Shown: positions 1 through 10,073 of the stretch, piece after piece
Numbering within the stretch: the first letter of the stretch is position 1
How the letters are laid out: each line of letters begins with the position of its first letter
NCBI GenBank assembly: GCA_943787605.1
Contig: CALSNB010000001.1
Location: 186,001-250,000 of the forward strand
Length of the DNA stretch: 64,000 nt
Source of the DNA: GCA-2697345 sp002697345
Lineage (GTDB): Bacteria > Pseudomonadota > Alphaproteobacteria > Rhodobacterales > Rhodobacteraceae
Direction of reading: 5' to 3'
Notes under the pieces: model-generated
The model's database searches: none
Seen by the model: only the letters and a program-made list of their open reading frames with translations
Told to the model about the DNA's origin: nothing
Translations under genes and position numbers: made by a program

Positions 1-192
1 TCTTTTATTTTTACTCTTCTTTTACTCGAATTTCTACGAAGCCAGCCAGCAATTTTTCCATACCTAAAGTTTTTTATTACTCTTTTTTTTGGTGTCATTT
101 TGAACAAGTTACTTTCATATTTCTGTGTTAAAATAGATTTTACTATTTGATAACCATACTAAGAGATTAAAAAACCTATGTCGATCTATTAA

Positions 193-1837
193 CTAGGTTT
201 CGATACCATGAGATCTACAAAAGCAAGAGCTTTTAATCGGCACTTCTGCTCTTACTATAGCTTGATCTAATAACAGAGTTATATGTGTGCGTTCAGCAGT
301 TTCTCCACGACGACGTAAGCACTCGTCTAGCCCATGAAGGCTCCAAACATTGCGTGGATGCTGGCAAGCTCTTGGTAAGGTTTGATCAAGACCAAGATCT
401 GCTCGGTAAACTTTTTCCGCTTCATCATACAATTGTGAATCCATGAGGAGCGCGCCTAATGCGTGCCTAGTTGGTTGCATCCAGCCCCAGGGTTCATCAT
501 ATAATAGTTCGTCATCTATTTGCACAGCAGCTTTTAAATGGTCTAAACCTTTTTGTGTATTTCCTGACTTGTACTCTAGTTCTCCGAGGACCATCTGTTC
601 GGCAACATTTAAGACATCAGCACAAGAATTGTTAAATACGTTTCTATCCTCTTGCACTGCATTCTTTGCTGTTAGGAACAAATCCTTCTCTGTTTTTGCA
701 GCTGATAATTTACCAAGATTAGCTAAAGCAATAGCTCGAGAGTATCTTAACATAGCATTTGTAAAACTGTATAACTCTAAGTCATCAGGAAACTTCTCCA
801 ATAGTATTTCATTCCAGCGGCCAAATCTGATCAATACATGTAGGTTCATAGGTATAAATGCTTCAAATAATTCTGGTATTTGTCTTACTACATTTTCGGG
901 AAGAGTTTCTTTGAGTGCTGCTGCAGCTGAAAGTGCCGGTGTTGGCTGAGCAAGAAACATTGCTCCGTATATTTTAAAGTGGAGGTTATGAACTCGGTAA
1001 ACAGTATAGAAATTCTTAGAACCGGCATATTCTACAAATTTTTTGTCTACTTCTGTTGCACGGTGATTTCGTGAAACTACATTTTGATAATCACCACATA
1101 GAACATCGATATGCGTTGCCATATGTACAAGATGACCAGAATCAGGAACTAAATCAACTAACTTATCTCCATGTATCTAATGCTTTTTCAGGTGTTGGCG
1201 ACATTTCCATAAGATGAATATACATATGGAGTAATCCTGGATGATCCCATGCTTCTGGGTGAGAGGAGAATGCTCTTTCAAGAATTTTTTGTGCCTCCTC
1301 AGTTGAGGCCCCTTCTACTGGAATTCTATTTTTTAAATCCCATAGCTTCCAAGGTGTACGATTTATTAAAGCCTCTGCAAAAATGGTAGTCACTTCAAGA
1401 TCGTCTGGAAACGCTTTATATACTTTTCGCATGGCGTTCGAAAAAGCATCATTCCAGGGTGCAAAATCTTCTATGTTGGGGTCAGTTGGAAAACGTTCAG
1501 CCAGCGCATTTACCATTGCACGTTCTACCTCTGTAGCATTCTTATAGTGAACTTTTGCCTCACTTAAGGCTTTATGTGCTCTTTCGAGAGCACTAATTTT
1601 TTCTTTATAAGTAAAAAATTCCCAGACCTTATTATAGTTAGGGCCTATGGCATGTGCTATGCCCCAGTTGGCAATTACGCAGGTTTTATCTAAGTTAAGA
1701 GCTTTTTCAAAGCAGACGATAGCTTCCTCGTGATTAAAACCAAATAACCATGCAAACCCCCGATTTAACCAAGTTTGAGCTTCATTAGAATTAGTTGTGA
1801 ATTTACGATGGAAAGATCCTAGATCGAAATAAGACAT
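193..1837 (-). pseudogene. TPR-repeat protein, split by one frameshift
   Basis: Two leftward reading frames, 1837-1163 (224 residues) and 1122-193 (309 residues), are halves of one tetratricopeptide protein. The first half begins YFDLGSFHRKF and contains FNHEEAIVCFEKAL and WGIAHAIGPNYNK, typical of a widespread TPR family of about 550 residues. It ends KALDTWR-stop, and the adjacent frame continues at once with KLVDLVPDSGHLVHMATHID, the usual next segment. Removing one base near 1165-1170 joins them into 1644 nt, about 547 residues. No signal peptide or membrane segment is seen, so it is probably a cytoplasmic scaffold of unknown partner. It is either an authentic frameshift or a sequence error; nothing else in the reading frame is decayed. 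It lies downstream of ade on the same strand but 208 nt away. Confidence 0.8.
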
Positions 1838-2045
1838 TTGTGTGGAGCCTTTTTATCAAGTGAGAAACAGAAAAATACATAATTTTTTTTATTTGAGTAT
1901 TTATAATTAATAACTCATGAAATTTTATCTCATAATATTGTTATGAATAAATAAATAATAAAAATTTTCCCAACTATTATTAAAAATTTGAGAAAATTTT
2001 ATGTAAAAAAATAGAGATATAGAACTTATTTAGTATAACTTTAAG

Positions 2046-3737
2046 TTATATGAGCTTAAATTTGTTAACATCCACTAATCCTTTATCTGTAATCTTCAAA
2101 TTTGGAATCACCGGTAATGCAAGAAATGCTAACTGTAAAAACGGTTCCTCTAAGGTTACACCTAGTTTTTTGGCTATTCTTCTGAGTTTCGATAGTTGAC
2201 TTTGTACTAACTCAAAGGATTGCATACTTATTAACCCGGCAATTGGTAAGGCCAATTCTGCTAAAACTTTTCCTTCAGATGCTATTACAAACCCGCCTTC
2301 AATCTTACTAAGATGTTTAATTGCTAATTCCATATCGGCATAGTTAACACCAACGGATATAATATTGTGATGATCGTGACACACTGTCGAGGCTATGGCC
2401 CCGGACTTCAAACCAAACCCTTTCACAAAGCCATTTGAGACATTACCATTTTTTCCATGCCTTTCAATTACTGTAACTCTAAGTAGGTCACGTGATATGT
2501 CTGGTAGCTTGTCACCATTAACTATTGCGATGTTCTCTTTTAGGTGATCGGTCAGAATTTTACCTTCTAGTATTCCAATCACATTTGTTTCCTCTGTAGT
2601 TTCAGATGTACAGAAACTAGTAGTATAGATTGTTGGAGGATTTACAGAGTTCCTTGCAACGGGTGGAAGCGTTTTTCGAGTAGAAAAGGATTCTCTATCT
2701 ATAGGTTTGCCACCGCATACTACCAACTTTATGTTACATTCCTTCAGGTCAGATAACGCAACAATGTCAGCACGTTTCCCTGGAGAAATTAAGCCTCTGT
2801 CCTTTAAACCAAATGCCTCGGCTCCTGAAATAGATGCTGCTCGATAAACAGCTAAAGGGGATATTCCTTTAGAGATCAGTTTTCTGATCATATAATCTAT
2901 ATGGCCATACTCTGCGATATCTAAAGGGTTACGATCATCTGTACATAAACAAATATATGGTGATGTTCGTTCTGTTAGAATTTCGGCTAAGGCATCTAAA
3001 TCTTTGCTGACTGAGCCTTCCCTAATAAGTATTCGCATACCTTTTTTTAACTTTTCTAAAGCTTCTGACGCAGTAGTTGCCTCGTGCTCAGTACTTATTC
3101 CAGCTGTAATATATGCATTTAACTCAGTGCCGGACACGAGTGGTGCGTGTCCATCTATATGTTGACCATAAAATAATTTTAACTTGTTTATTACCTCTGG
3201 ATCTCCATTTATGACCCCTGGGTAATTCATGAATTCTGCCAAGCCAATTCCACTGCTATGATTCATAACACTTTTTAATTCTGCGGCAGTTATACTAGCT
3301 CCTGACGTTTCCATATCTGTTGAGGGAACACAGGAAGATAATTGAACTTTAATATCCATCAGAGTAAATTCACTAGCATTTTGAAAGTATTTAATTCCAT
3401 CTAGCCCAATTACATTGGCAATTTCATGAGGATCACATATTGCTGTAGTCACACCTCGCGGTGTGACACAACGGTCAAATTCAAAAGGGGTTAACATTGA
3501 ACTTTCAATATGCAGGTGCGTATCGATAAAACCTGGAACTAAGGTTAAACCATCAACATCAATAATTTTTTTAGCATTATAGTGATCGCATGTTCCAACA
3601 ATAGTCTGTCCAACTATAGCTACATCACCCTCTAACAACTCACCTGTGATTAGATCAAAGATCTTACCGCCACGCAAAACTATGTCGGCAAGTTCATCAC
3701 CTTTACCGCAGGATATCTCTCGTTCTAGGGTGCTCAT
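2046..3737 (-). CDS. ade: Adenine deaminase
   Basis: This enzyme hydrolyses adenine to hypoxanthine and ammonia in the cytoplasm and belongs to the two-metal amidohydrolase superfamily. Its 563 residues match the normal family length. The metal motif HLHIESSM lies near residues 74-81 and the family signature CDPHEIANV near 101-109. Further metal or catalytic segments are GHAP (about 195), EHEAT (about 217) and CTDDR (about 265). The C-terminal cap domain contains DHHNIISVG. The start ATG follows GGAGTAAAATT, a good ribosome binding site. apt, which salvages the same base by another route, lies 5.4 kb away on the opposite strand. Identification is firm; the physiological role (purine nitrogen use or salvage) is inference. 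Confidence 0.93.
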   Translation of the reverse strand: MSTLEREISCGKGDELADIVLRGGKIFDLITGELLEGDVAIVGQTIVGTCDHYNAKKIIDVDGLTLVPGFIDTHLHIESSMLTPFEFDRCVTPRGVTTAICDPHEIANVIGLDGIKYFQNASEFTLMDIKVQLSSCVPSTDMETSGASITAAELKSVMNHSSGIGLAEFMNYPGVINGDPEVINKLKLFYGQHIDGHAPLVSGTELNAYITAGISTEHEATTASEALEKLKKGMRILIREGSVSKDLDALAEILTERTSPYICLCTDDRNPLDIAEYGHIDYMIRKLISKGISPLAVYRAASISGAEAFGLKDRGLISPGKRADIVALSDLKECNIKLVVCGGKPIDRESFSTRKTLPPVARNSVNPPTIYTTSFCTSETTEETNVIGILEGKILTDHLKENIAIVNGDKLPDISRDLLRVTVIERHGKNGNVSNGFVKGFGLKSGAIASTVCHDHHNIISVGVNYADMELAIKHLSKIEGGFVIASEGKVLAELALPIAGLISMQSFELVQSQLSKLRRIAKKLGVTLEEPFLQLAFLALPVIPNLKITDKGLVDVNKFKLI

Positions 3738-3834
3738 AATTTTACTCCGATGTTTTCAAACCTAGCTTACCCAGCACTTTTAGCTCATCGGATGACATGG
3801 AACTAAATGTATTAGCAAATTAGCCTATAACTCA

Positions 3835-4002
3835 CTACAACTCCTCATTTAATTTTATGGCATCTTTGTGGCCACAATTAGGGCAGCTGTATTTTCGTTT
3901 TGTAATATCAAATCTTTTTTCCATTGCAGCATATGTCCAATAAAACTTACATTCATCACAAGTGATATGAAATAAATATTCCAGATGAGCTGAAAAGGTC
4001 AT
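3835..4002 (-). CDS. Small zinc-ribbon protein, 55 residues
   Basis: This short leftward gene starts at ATG 4002 and encodes 55 residues. It contains two Cys pairs, CDEC near residues 15-18 and CPNC near residues 40-43, separated by about 21 residues. The layout is that of a rubredoxin- or ribbon-type zinc finger (Cx2C...Cx2C). The second pair sits in YSCPNCGHKDA, which resembles knuckles of small nucleic-acid-binding or redox proteins. It lies between ade and the GMC dehydrogenase gene, on their strand. No function can be assigned. The alternative, a chance open frame, is unlikely because both Cys knuckles are complete and properly spaced. Confidence 0.6.
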   Translation of the reverse strand: MTFSAHLEYLFHITCDECKFYWTYAAMEKRFDITKRKYSCPNCGHKDAIKLNEEL

Positions 4003-4102
4003 AAATGAGTTTAATCCTATTTTTGGTTACTCTTTAGATGGTTATGTATTTAATACCTTAAATCAATATCAAATTTCCTTAGTAAATAATAACACTATAT
4101 TT

Positions 4103-5732
4103 TTATTTTACATTTTGTTTTATTATCTCTGAACCCTTTTCTGCAATCATCATTGTTGCGGCATATGTATTCCCTGATGGGATCATTGGCATAACCGATG
4201 CATCAATCACACGCAGATTTTTTATGCCGTGGACTCGAAGGTTTTGATCTACCACGGCTTTCGAGTCTAACTTTTGTCCCATTTTTGCTGTTCCGACCAA
4301 ATGATAGCAAGTAGACCCAAAGTTTTTACAAAATTCTAATAACTCTTCATCGGTTTGAACCTTTATGCCTGGAACTACTTCATTTATTAAGTATTTTGAC
4401 ATCGATGGGGAATTGAGTAAGTCTCTAACTATTTTCATACCTCTTACCATCGTATCTTGATCATGAGGGTCATCTAGATAATTTGGATTGATTATAGGAT
4501 CAATATAAACATCCTTTGATTGAGCCCTAACATAACCACGACTTTGTGGTCTATGTTGCCACCATCCTCCAGTTACACCTGGATAGTTGTCTAAAACATA
4601 GTGCTTTCCTTCTTTGTAACTACCGGGTGTAAAGACACATTGTAAGTCGGCAAAATCAATGCCTGGCTGAGATTTACAAAATAAGAAAACTTGAGACGGC
4701 ACTAAGGCCAAAATATTAGGCATTCCTAAAAGCCACTTAGCTATTTGGAAGCCCAAGCTTTGGACCTTTTGAGTGTTCATTGAGTGTTGCATATTTTGGA
4801 TTTGCTCTCATAACCATACGAGCGCCGTAATGATCGATTAAATTATTACCTACGCCTTCAAGGTTCTTAGTTACTTTTATACCTAGGTTTTGTAGAAGTT
4901 GGCCTGGACCTAACCCAGAAATTTGCATCAGCCTCGCTGTATTAGCAGCCCCTGCTGATATTATTACTTCTCGTCTTGCATTTATTGAGGTAATTGCACC
5001 ATTTCGTCTCCTAATAAAACTTACGCCTTTTGCAGTTTTACCTTCAAATATGATATTTGTTACTCGTGCATTTAAAATCAATTTAATATTGCGATTTTTC
5101 TGAACTGGACGAAGTATTCCTCTTGCAGAACTAACTCTAAAACCACGATTAATCGCTCTTTGAAAATACCCTACTCCTTCTTGTACACCAGAGTTATAGT
5201 CTGGGTTTCGGATATGGCCATATTCTTCAGCAGTATTTATAAATGCTTCAGAAATCGGATTAAACCAGTCCATATCTGTTATTGGAACGCCACCATTTCT
5301 TCCATGAACGCCTGACGCATCTTGTCCAATTCGGCTTTCAGAGCGTGAAAAATAGTTGAGAACATCCTCATAGCCCCAACCGTGATTTCCTAGCTGAGCC
5401 CAATGATCGTAATCGGCTGGTTGCCCTCGAACATATATCATTCCATTTATTGATCCAGACCCACCAAGTAGGCGACCTTGTGTGGTTGCTATTTGACGGT
5501 TTGACGTATTTTCAGAAGGTTCAGTCTTAAACTGCCAAGTAATACTTCTTTGAGTAAGGGTTTTAGTGAACCCAGCAGGGATTCGTACAAACGGCCTATT
5601 ATCACTTGGGCCAGCCTCAATTATACATACTGATGTTTTTGGGTTTTCTGCCAATCGGGCGGCAACTATAGAACCCGCAGCCCCGGCTCCAACTATAACA
5701 TAATCAAATTCTTTAACATTTTCTTTATTCAT
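4103..5732 (-). pseudogene. GMC-family FAD dehydrogenase, split by one frameshift
   Basis: The N-terminal frame (5732 to about 4737, 331 residues) has the FAD dinucleotide-binding start DYVIVGAGAAGSIVAARL and the GMC signature RLLGGSGSINGMIYVRG. The C-terminal frame (4792-4103) has the substrate domain, including the catalytic-type His of STCYHLVGTAKMG and the closing RVIDASVMP. The join is ...EHSKGPKLG to FQIAKWLLGMPN, restored by removing one base near 4751-4754. The restored gene is 1629 nt, 542 residues, essentially the length of the intact GMC paralogue at 35631-37262. The family oxidises alcohols such as choline. It is the last gene of a leftward unit after the class III aminotransferase (50 nt gap), so it may oxidise an amino alcohol or hydroxy acid. 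Real frameshift and sequence error cannot be separated from one sequence. Confidence 0.85.
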
Positions 5733-5782
5733 AAGATATTTTCTTATTATTTAAGGCAACCCACTAGTAACATTTTTAACGT

Positions 5783-7105
5783 TTAATTAATTAGTTGAGA
5801 AATAGATAATGATAGTTTCCCTACAACCTCGTCTATTTGTGAATCGTTAATGATATAAGGTGGTGCCAATAGTATGTGATCCCCATTTATGCCGTCACGT
5901 GTTCCAGACATTGGATAGCAAATAAGCCCTGCCTTAAAAGTTAAATCTTTTATTTTCTTTGATATTGCTAATGAGGGTGCAAATGGTTTCTTAGTTTCTC
6001 TATCTTCTACTAACTCTATGCCTTGAAAAAGACCTCTACCGCGTATATCTCCAACATTTGGATGTTGACCTAATTCTTTTTTGAGTGCGAAACTAAGCTT
6101 ATCACCCATTGTCTTTACCTTATCTATTAAACCTCGATCTAATAGGGCAGTTACAACAGCTAAGCCGGCGGCTGTTGCAACTGGATGGCCTATATAGGTA
6201 TGTCCATGTTGAAAAAAACCTGATCCATGTTTAATTGCGTCATAAATCCTAGAGCTACAAAGCATGGCACCAATTGGCTGATAACCAGCCCCCAATCCTT
6301 TTGCGATACATAATATGTCTGGGTTTATATTTTCGGCTTCACAAGCAAATAAGTAGCCAGTTCGTCCCATACCACACATCACTTCATCTAATATGAGAAG
6401 AACCCCGTATTTATCGCAAATTTCACGTATACGTTTAAAATAGCCTTTTACCGCGGGAACTGCTCCAAGAGTTGCCCCTACAACTGGTTCAGCTATAAAG
6501 GCGATTACTTCATCTTTACCAAGCCTAAGAATTTCATCTTCGAGCTCTTGGGCAGCCCTCTGGCCATAGTCAAAGCTACTTTCTGAATCACTTTTATCGA
6601 TATACTCGTAACAAGGTGCAATATGGCTAATATTAATTAGTAACGGAGAAAACTGTTTTCTTCGCCATTCATTTCCACCTACCGCAAGCGCACCTAGAGT
6701 GTTTCCATGATAACTCTGACGTCGAGCTATGATGTGTTTTCTATTTAGATCACCTTTTTCTAAATGGTATTGTCTTGCAAGCTTTATAGAAGCTTCAACT
6801 GCCTCAGAACCACCTGAGACGAAGTACACCCTATCTATATCCCCAGGTGCATTTTTAATTAGAAGGTCAGCTAAATTTTCAGCAGGGTCAGAAGTAAAAA
6901 AACGAGTATGCGCAAACGCAAGTTTATCAACTTGGTTTTTTATTGCAGAAATGATTTCTTGATCTCCGTGGCCTAGGCATGAAACGGCTGCTCCCCCTGA
7001 GCCATCAAAATAACGTTTCCCTTTATCATCTATTAAATAGCATCCTTCCCCAAAGCTAGCAGTAGGTGGAATGTCTTTGGTATGACGAGGGAAAATATGA
7101 CTCAT
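5783..7105 (-). CDS. Class III (omega) aminotransferase
   Basis: This is a PLP-dependent fold-type I aminotransferase of 440 residues, the usual length for class III enzymes acting on omega-amino acids, amines or beta-alanine/pyruvate. FVSGGSEAVEASIKLARQ near residues 94-111 binds the cofactor phosphate. LLILDEVMCGMGRTG carries the Asp that contacts the pyridine nitrogen, and IAKGLGAGYQP carries the Schiff-base Lys. The ATG directly follows the TAA of the IlvD-like gene with no spacing, so the two are surely cotranscribed and probably translationally coupled. The dehydratase plus transaminase pairing suggests that a 2-oxo acid made by the dehydratase is aminated, or that an amine is unloaded; this is inference. 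The substrate cannot be read from the sequence. Confidence 0.88.
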   Translation of the reverse strand: MSHIFPRHTKDIPPTASFGEGCYLIDDKGKRYFDGSGGAAVSCLGHGDQEIISAIKNQVDKLAFAHTRFFTSDPAENLADLLIKNAPGDIDRVYFVSGGSEAVEASIKLARQYHLEKGDLNRKHIIARRQSYHGNTLGALAVGGNEWRRKQFSPLLINISHIAPCYEYIDKSDSESSFDYGQRAAQELEDEILRLGKDEVIAFIAEPVVGATLGAVPAVKGYFKRIREICDKYGVLLILDEVMCGMGRTGYLFACEAENINPDILCIAKGLGAGYQPIGAMLCSSRIYDAIKHGSGFFQHGHTYIGHPVATAAGLAVVTALLDRGLIDKVKTMGDKLSFALKKELGQHPNVGDIRGRGLFQGIELVEDRETKKPFAPSLAISKKIKDLTFKAGLICYPMSGTRDGINGDHILLAPPYIINDSQIDEVVGKLSLSISQLIN

Positions 7106-8953
7106 TTATTTATACTTGTTGGTTGGCTCGAAGTCTGAACTGATTATATCTCTTGGGTTGCTTATCCATAATTTCCTGTCTGGATGCATTCCGGCTCCAT
7201 AAACTGCTGATACAGCGGAGCTACGCATTCTATTTAATAATCTCGTGTCTGCGTCACCGACTGCTGGGTGAGTACCATCATTTTTTAAGACAGTACTGTC
7301 CCATGTTTGTTTGCGGTCTTTCAGAATTGTCGGGTCCGACAATTGTGTACAGTTTAATTCATTTTTGTTTAGATCAACAATAATATCATCTCCGTCTTCA
7401 AGTAAACCTATTGCCCCACCAACTGCAGCTTCAGGACCAACGTGCCCTATAACTAAACCAACGGAGCCTCCAGAAAATCGACCATCTGTCATTAATCCAA
7501 CTATGATATCTTTTTCTCGGCACAAAGAAGTAATTCGAGACGTGGAGTCTAACATTTCAGGCATTCCTGGTCCGCCAACGGGGCCTTCATAACGAACAAC
7601 TATCATATCAAAGTTTTTAAATTTTTCGGGTGCTTTCTCTAGTGTATTTAAAAGACTTTGCTCCCCATTAAAGATTCTGGCCTTACCGTAGAATATATTA
7701 TTCTCTAAACCACCCTCGACTCCAGCTAACTTTAATACAGCGCTGAATTCAGGTGAAAGATTTCCGCCAAGAACTCGCAGTCCACCTGTTTTTTTGAATG
7801 GTTTTTCTACAGAATATATTACGTCTCCATCAGGAGTTGGTGGATCAAGGCGTTTAATTTGTTCGGCTAAGGTTTCGCCAGTACATGTTAATGTGTTCCC
7901 ATTCAACATTCCAGCTTCTAATAAATCCTTAACAATCACTTGGATACCTCCTTTGGCATCAATATCAACCATTGAGTATTTTCCAAAGGGGCGTGCATTA
8001 ATTACTACTGGAATGACATTTTTTGAGAGATGATTAAATTCTTCAGCGCTCATGATGTCTTTTGAAAAATCTTTATACCCTGCTGCCCTCGCTAACTCTG
8101 GCGCATGTAACATTACATTCGTAGACCCACCTACTGACATTGCCACAATAAGGGCGTTTCTTATTGAATCTCTCGTGACTATATCTCTAGGAGTAATTTC
8201 ATCTTTTATCATTTTTGATAAATATTCAATAAGTTGGCTAGGGAACTCTTCTAGTCGACGTGTGTCTTGGGAAGCAGGAGAGACCATATGAAGAGGTTGC
8301 ATTCCTAAAACACTGATAAATGTTTGCATTGTGTTGTAAGTAAACATCCCACCACAACTTCCAAATCCAGGACATGCTTCGCAAGCAATCCTCTTTTTAG
8401 TTTCCTCATCTGAACTACCAGCAATTTGGTAACCAGTAATAATATCAATCGCTTCTTTTGTTTTTGAATCAACTCCAGGTCTAATGGAGCCATCAGACAT
8501 TATAATAGCAGGTCTATTATGTTCTAAAATCGCTGCCAAAGTGCCAACCGGAGGTTTATCGCAAGCAACGACAGCAATAACACCTTCCAAACCTGTTGCA
8601 CTTAAATGCTCACAAATGGAGTCGTTTGTAACTTCTCTACCTATTAAGGAGTATCGCATTTCTTTGGTACCATTTCTGATACCATCGGAGGTTGCTATTG
8701 TGTACTCTGGCTGAACTAATCGCATTTTTAGATCACCAGGCTTTAGACCTATTTTTTGTCTAAGTTGTTCATGAATAGTTTGAACTTTTTCTTGCACTCC
8801 GATGTAACATTGAGAGTCACCCTTATTGCCAACAACCCCAATTGAAGGTTCATGAATAAGATCCAGTTCTGTATTAAGTTCTCTGGCTATCCCATATGTC
8901 TGTGAGTTTCGTCCAGGGTTTTTATCTATCAATACAGTTTTTGAATTTTGCAT
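7106..8953 (-). CDS. IlvD/Edd-family Fe-S dehydratase
   Basis: The 615-residue protein belongs to the dihydroxy-acid / sugar-acid dehydratase family, which uses an Fe-S cluster to dehydrate 2,3-dihydroxy acids to 2-oxo acids. Three Cys fit the cluster ligands: GDSQCY (about residue 49), VACDKPPVG (about 131) and CPGFGSCGGMFT (about 194-200). The C-terminal segment GPVGGPGMPEML and MTDGRFSGG are classic family signatures. The N-terminus (GDSQCYIGVQ) differs from housekeeping IlvD, so a sugar-acid or other catabolic dehydratase is as likely as branched-chain biosynthesis. ATG 8953 follows GGAGCCATT. It heads a leftward unit with the aminotransferase and GMC dehydrogenase and is divergent from apt. 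Confidence 0.85.
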   Translation of the reverse strand: MQNSKTVLIDKNPGRNSQTYGIARELNTELDLIHEPSIGVVGNKGDSQCYIGVQEKVQTIHEQLRQKIGLKPGDLKMRLVQPEYTIATSDGIRNGTKEMRYSLIGREVTNDSICEHLSATGLEGVIAVVACDKPPVGTLAAILEHNRPAIIMSDGSIRPGVDSKTKEAIDIITGYQIAGSSDEETKKRIACEACPGFGSCGGMFTYNTMQTFISVLGMQPLHMVSPASQDTRRLEEFPSQLIEYLSKMIKDEITPRDIVTRDSIRNALIVAMSVGGSTNVMLHAPELARAAGYKDFSKDIMSAEEFNHLSKNVIPVVINARPFGKYSMVDIDAKGGIQVIVKDLLEAGMLNGNTLTCTGETLAEQIKRLDPPTPDGDVIYSVEKPFKKTGGLRVLGGNLSPEFSAVLKLAGVEGGLENNIFYGKARIFNGEQSLLNTLEKAPEKFKNFDMIVVRYEGPVGGPGMPEMLDSTSRITSLCREKDIIVGLMTDGRFSGGSVGLVIGHVGPEAAVGGAIGLLEDGDDIIVDLNKNELNCTQLSDPTILKDRKQTWDSTVLKNDGTHPAVGDADTRLLNRMRSSAVSAVYGAGMHPDRKLWISNPRDIISSDFEPTNKYK

Positions 8954-9173
8954 AATGGCTCCATTAAAATATTATTTAGCATTCAATAATAAGGCCTGCT
9001 TTTTTTTTGCATAGCATTAATTTGCAAATTTATAAATTTTCTCACTTAAATTTATGGCTTTGGTATATCAGCTTGCTCAACATTAGTTTAATTACATCAG
9101 AATCACTTGTAGGGTTTTAGTATTTAATTAATATTTCGTTCAAAAATAAAATAAATAATTATGGAGTAAAGTA
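8954..9173. promoter_or_regulatory. Divergent intergenic region between the IlvD-like gene and apt
   Basis: This 220-nt AT-rich stretch must hold promoters for both the leftward dehydratase unit and rightward apt because the genes diverge from it. The apt ribosome binding site TGGAGTAAAGTA sits just before ATG 9174. No convincing operator palindrome or riboswitch fold was found by eye, and -35/-10 boxes cannot be assigned reliably at this base composition. Confidence 0.35.
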
Positions 9174-9689
9174 ATGAAAGAATTCGTTCGAACCATATCA
9201 GATTATCCAATTGATGGAGTTCAATTCAGAGACATTACTCCTCTTTTACAGGATTATAAATTATTCGCTCAAATAATTGATGAAATGGTCGCCGCATGGT
9301 CTGATAAAAAAATTGATGCTATTTTAAGCATCGAGTCGCGTGGCTTTATCATGGCAGGGGCGATGGCATATAATATGGGAGTAGCATTTATTCCACTAAG
9401 GAAACCCAATAAGCTCCCTTTCACGACACATAGTGTTTCTTTTGACTTAGAGTATGGAAGCAACGAAATACAAATCCACACTGATGCTTTGGATGGTCAT
9501 AAAAACTTACTTATAATAGATGATCTTTTAGCAACCGGGGGGACGGCAATAGCTGCAGTAGACCTTATAAATAAATTCTCAAATAAAAATATAATAGGTG
9601 CAGGTTTTATCATTAATCTTCCCGAGCTTGGTGGAGAGAAAAAATTAACTGATTTAGGTGTAAGCTGCCACTCACTTATGGATTTTTAA
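9174..9689 (+). CDS. apt: Adenine phosphoribosyltransferase
   Basis: This enzyme converts adenine and PRPP to AMP and diphosphate in the cytoplasm. The 171-residue length is right for the family. The N-terminus carries DYPIDGVQFRDITPLL, and ESRGFIMAGAMA (about residues 54-65) is the usual adenine-site region. LLIIDDLLATGGTA (about residues 112-125) is the PRPP-binding signature with the catalytic acidic pair. KPNKLPFTT is the flexible-loop segment. The start has a strong GGAG site. The C-terminus is short but the fold appears complete. It stands alone, with 384 nt of non-coding DNA downstream. Confidence 0.93.
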   Translation: MKEFVRTISDYPIDGVQFRDITPLLQDYKLFAQIIDEMVAAWSDKKIDAILSIESRGFIMAGAMAYNMGVAFIPLRKPNKLPFTTHSVSFDLEYGSNEIQIHTDALDGHKNLLIIDDLLATGGTAIAAVDLINKFSNKNIIGAGFIINLPELGGEKKLTDLGVSCHSLMDF

Positions 9690-10073
9690 AGATTTATTAT
9701 TTCTTATGTTTGCAGATGAATTTATTTAACGTCTTTTGATATTATTCTTGATTAGAAATAGATAGTACGAGAATTTCTCTGCTAGTTTATGGTCATTTTT
9801 TTGATGTTTCCTATGTATTAATAACTTATAAGAAAATTAAATAGAGTTAAGCTTACATACATATCCATAAATATTTTTTAAGACGTCAATAACTTATAAT
9901 ATGGTCTATTGGTTACAAAAAAGTGCAATTCAAAATCAGAATTATAAAAACATTATAGTATTAATATTCAGTATCAATATATGATGAATATATATATAGT
10001 GCTTCTCAGCAGTCACATTAGAGATAGGTCTGATTGATCTTAAATTTAGATTTCTATTGTCAGGGGGTGGATA
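9690..10073. other. 384-nt intergenic region without a visible gene
   Basis: This is the longest gene-free stretch of the window. It is very AT-rich. No open frame with a credible start and no RNA gene was recognised. The 11-mer AATAACTTATA occurs twice in the same orientation (9820-9830 and 9888-9898), 68 bp apart. Just before the GTG start at 10074 lies TCAGGGGGTGG, a strong purine-rich ribosome binding site. The promoter for the amidohydrolase/methyltransferase unit is expected here, but no box can be named with confidence. Confidence 0.4.

Noticed and set aside
443..949. Rightward 168-codon open frame opposite the TPR gene
   Set aside because: It is an antisense shadow; the leftward frame has recognisable TPR family motifs while this one has no known domain.
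7153..8714. Several rightward open frames opposite the IlvD-like gene
   Set aside because: They overlap a long, well-conserved dehydratase on the other strand and contain no domain.
9820..9898. Direct repeat AATAACTTATA as a CRISPR or iteron
   Set aside because: Only two copies with 57 bp between them in very AT-rich DNA; no array or origin genes nearby.
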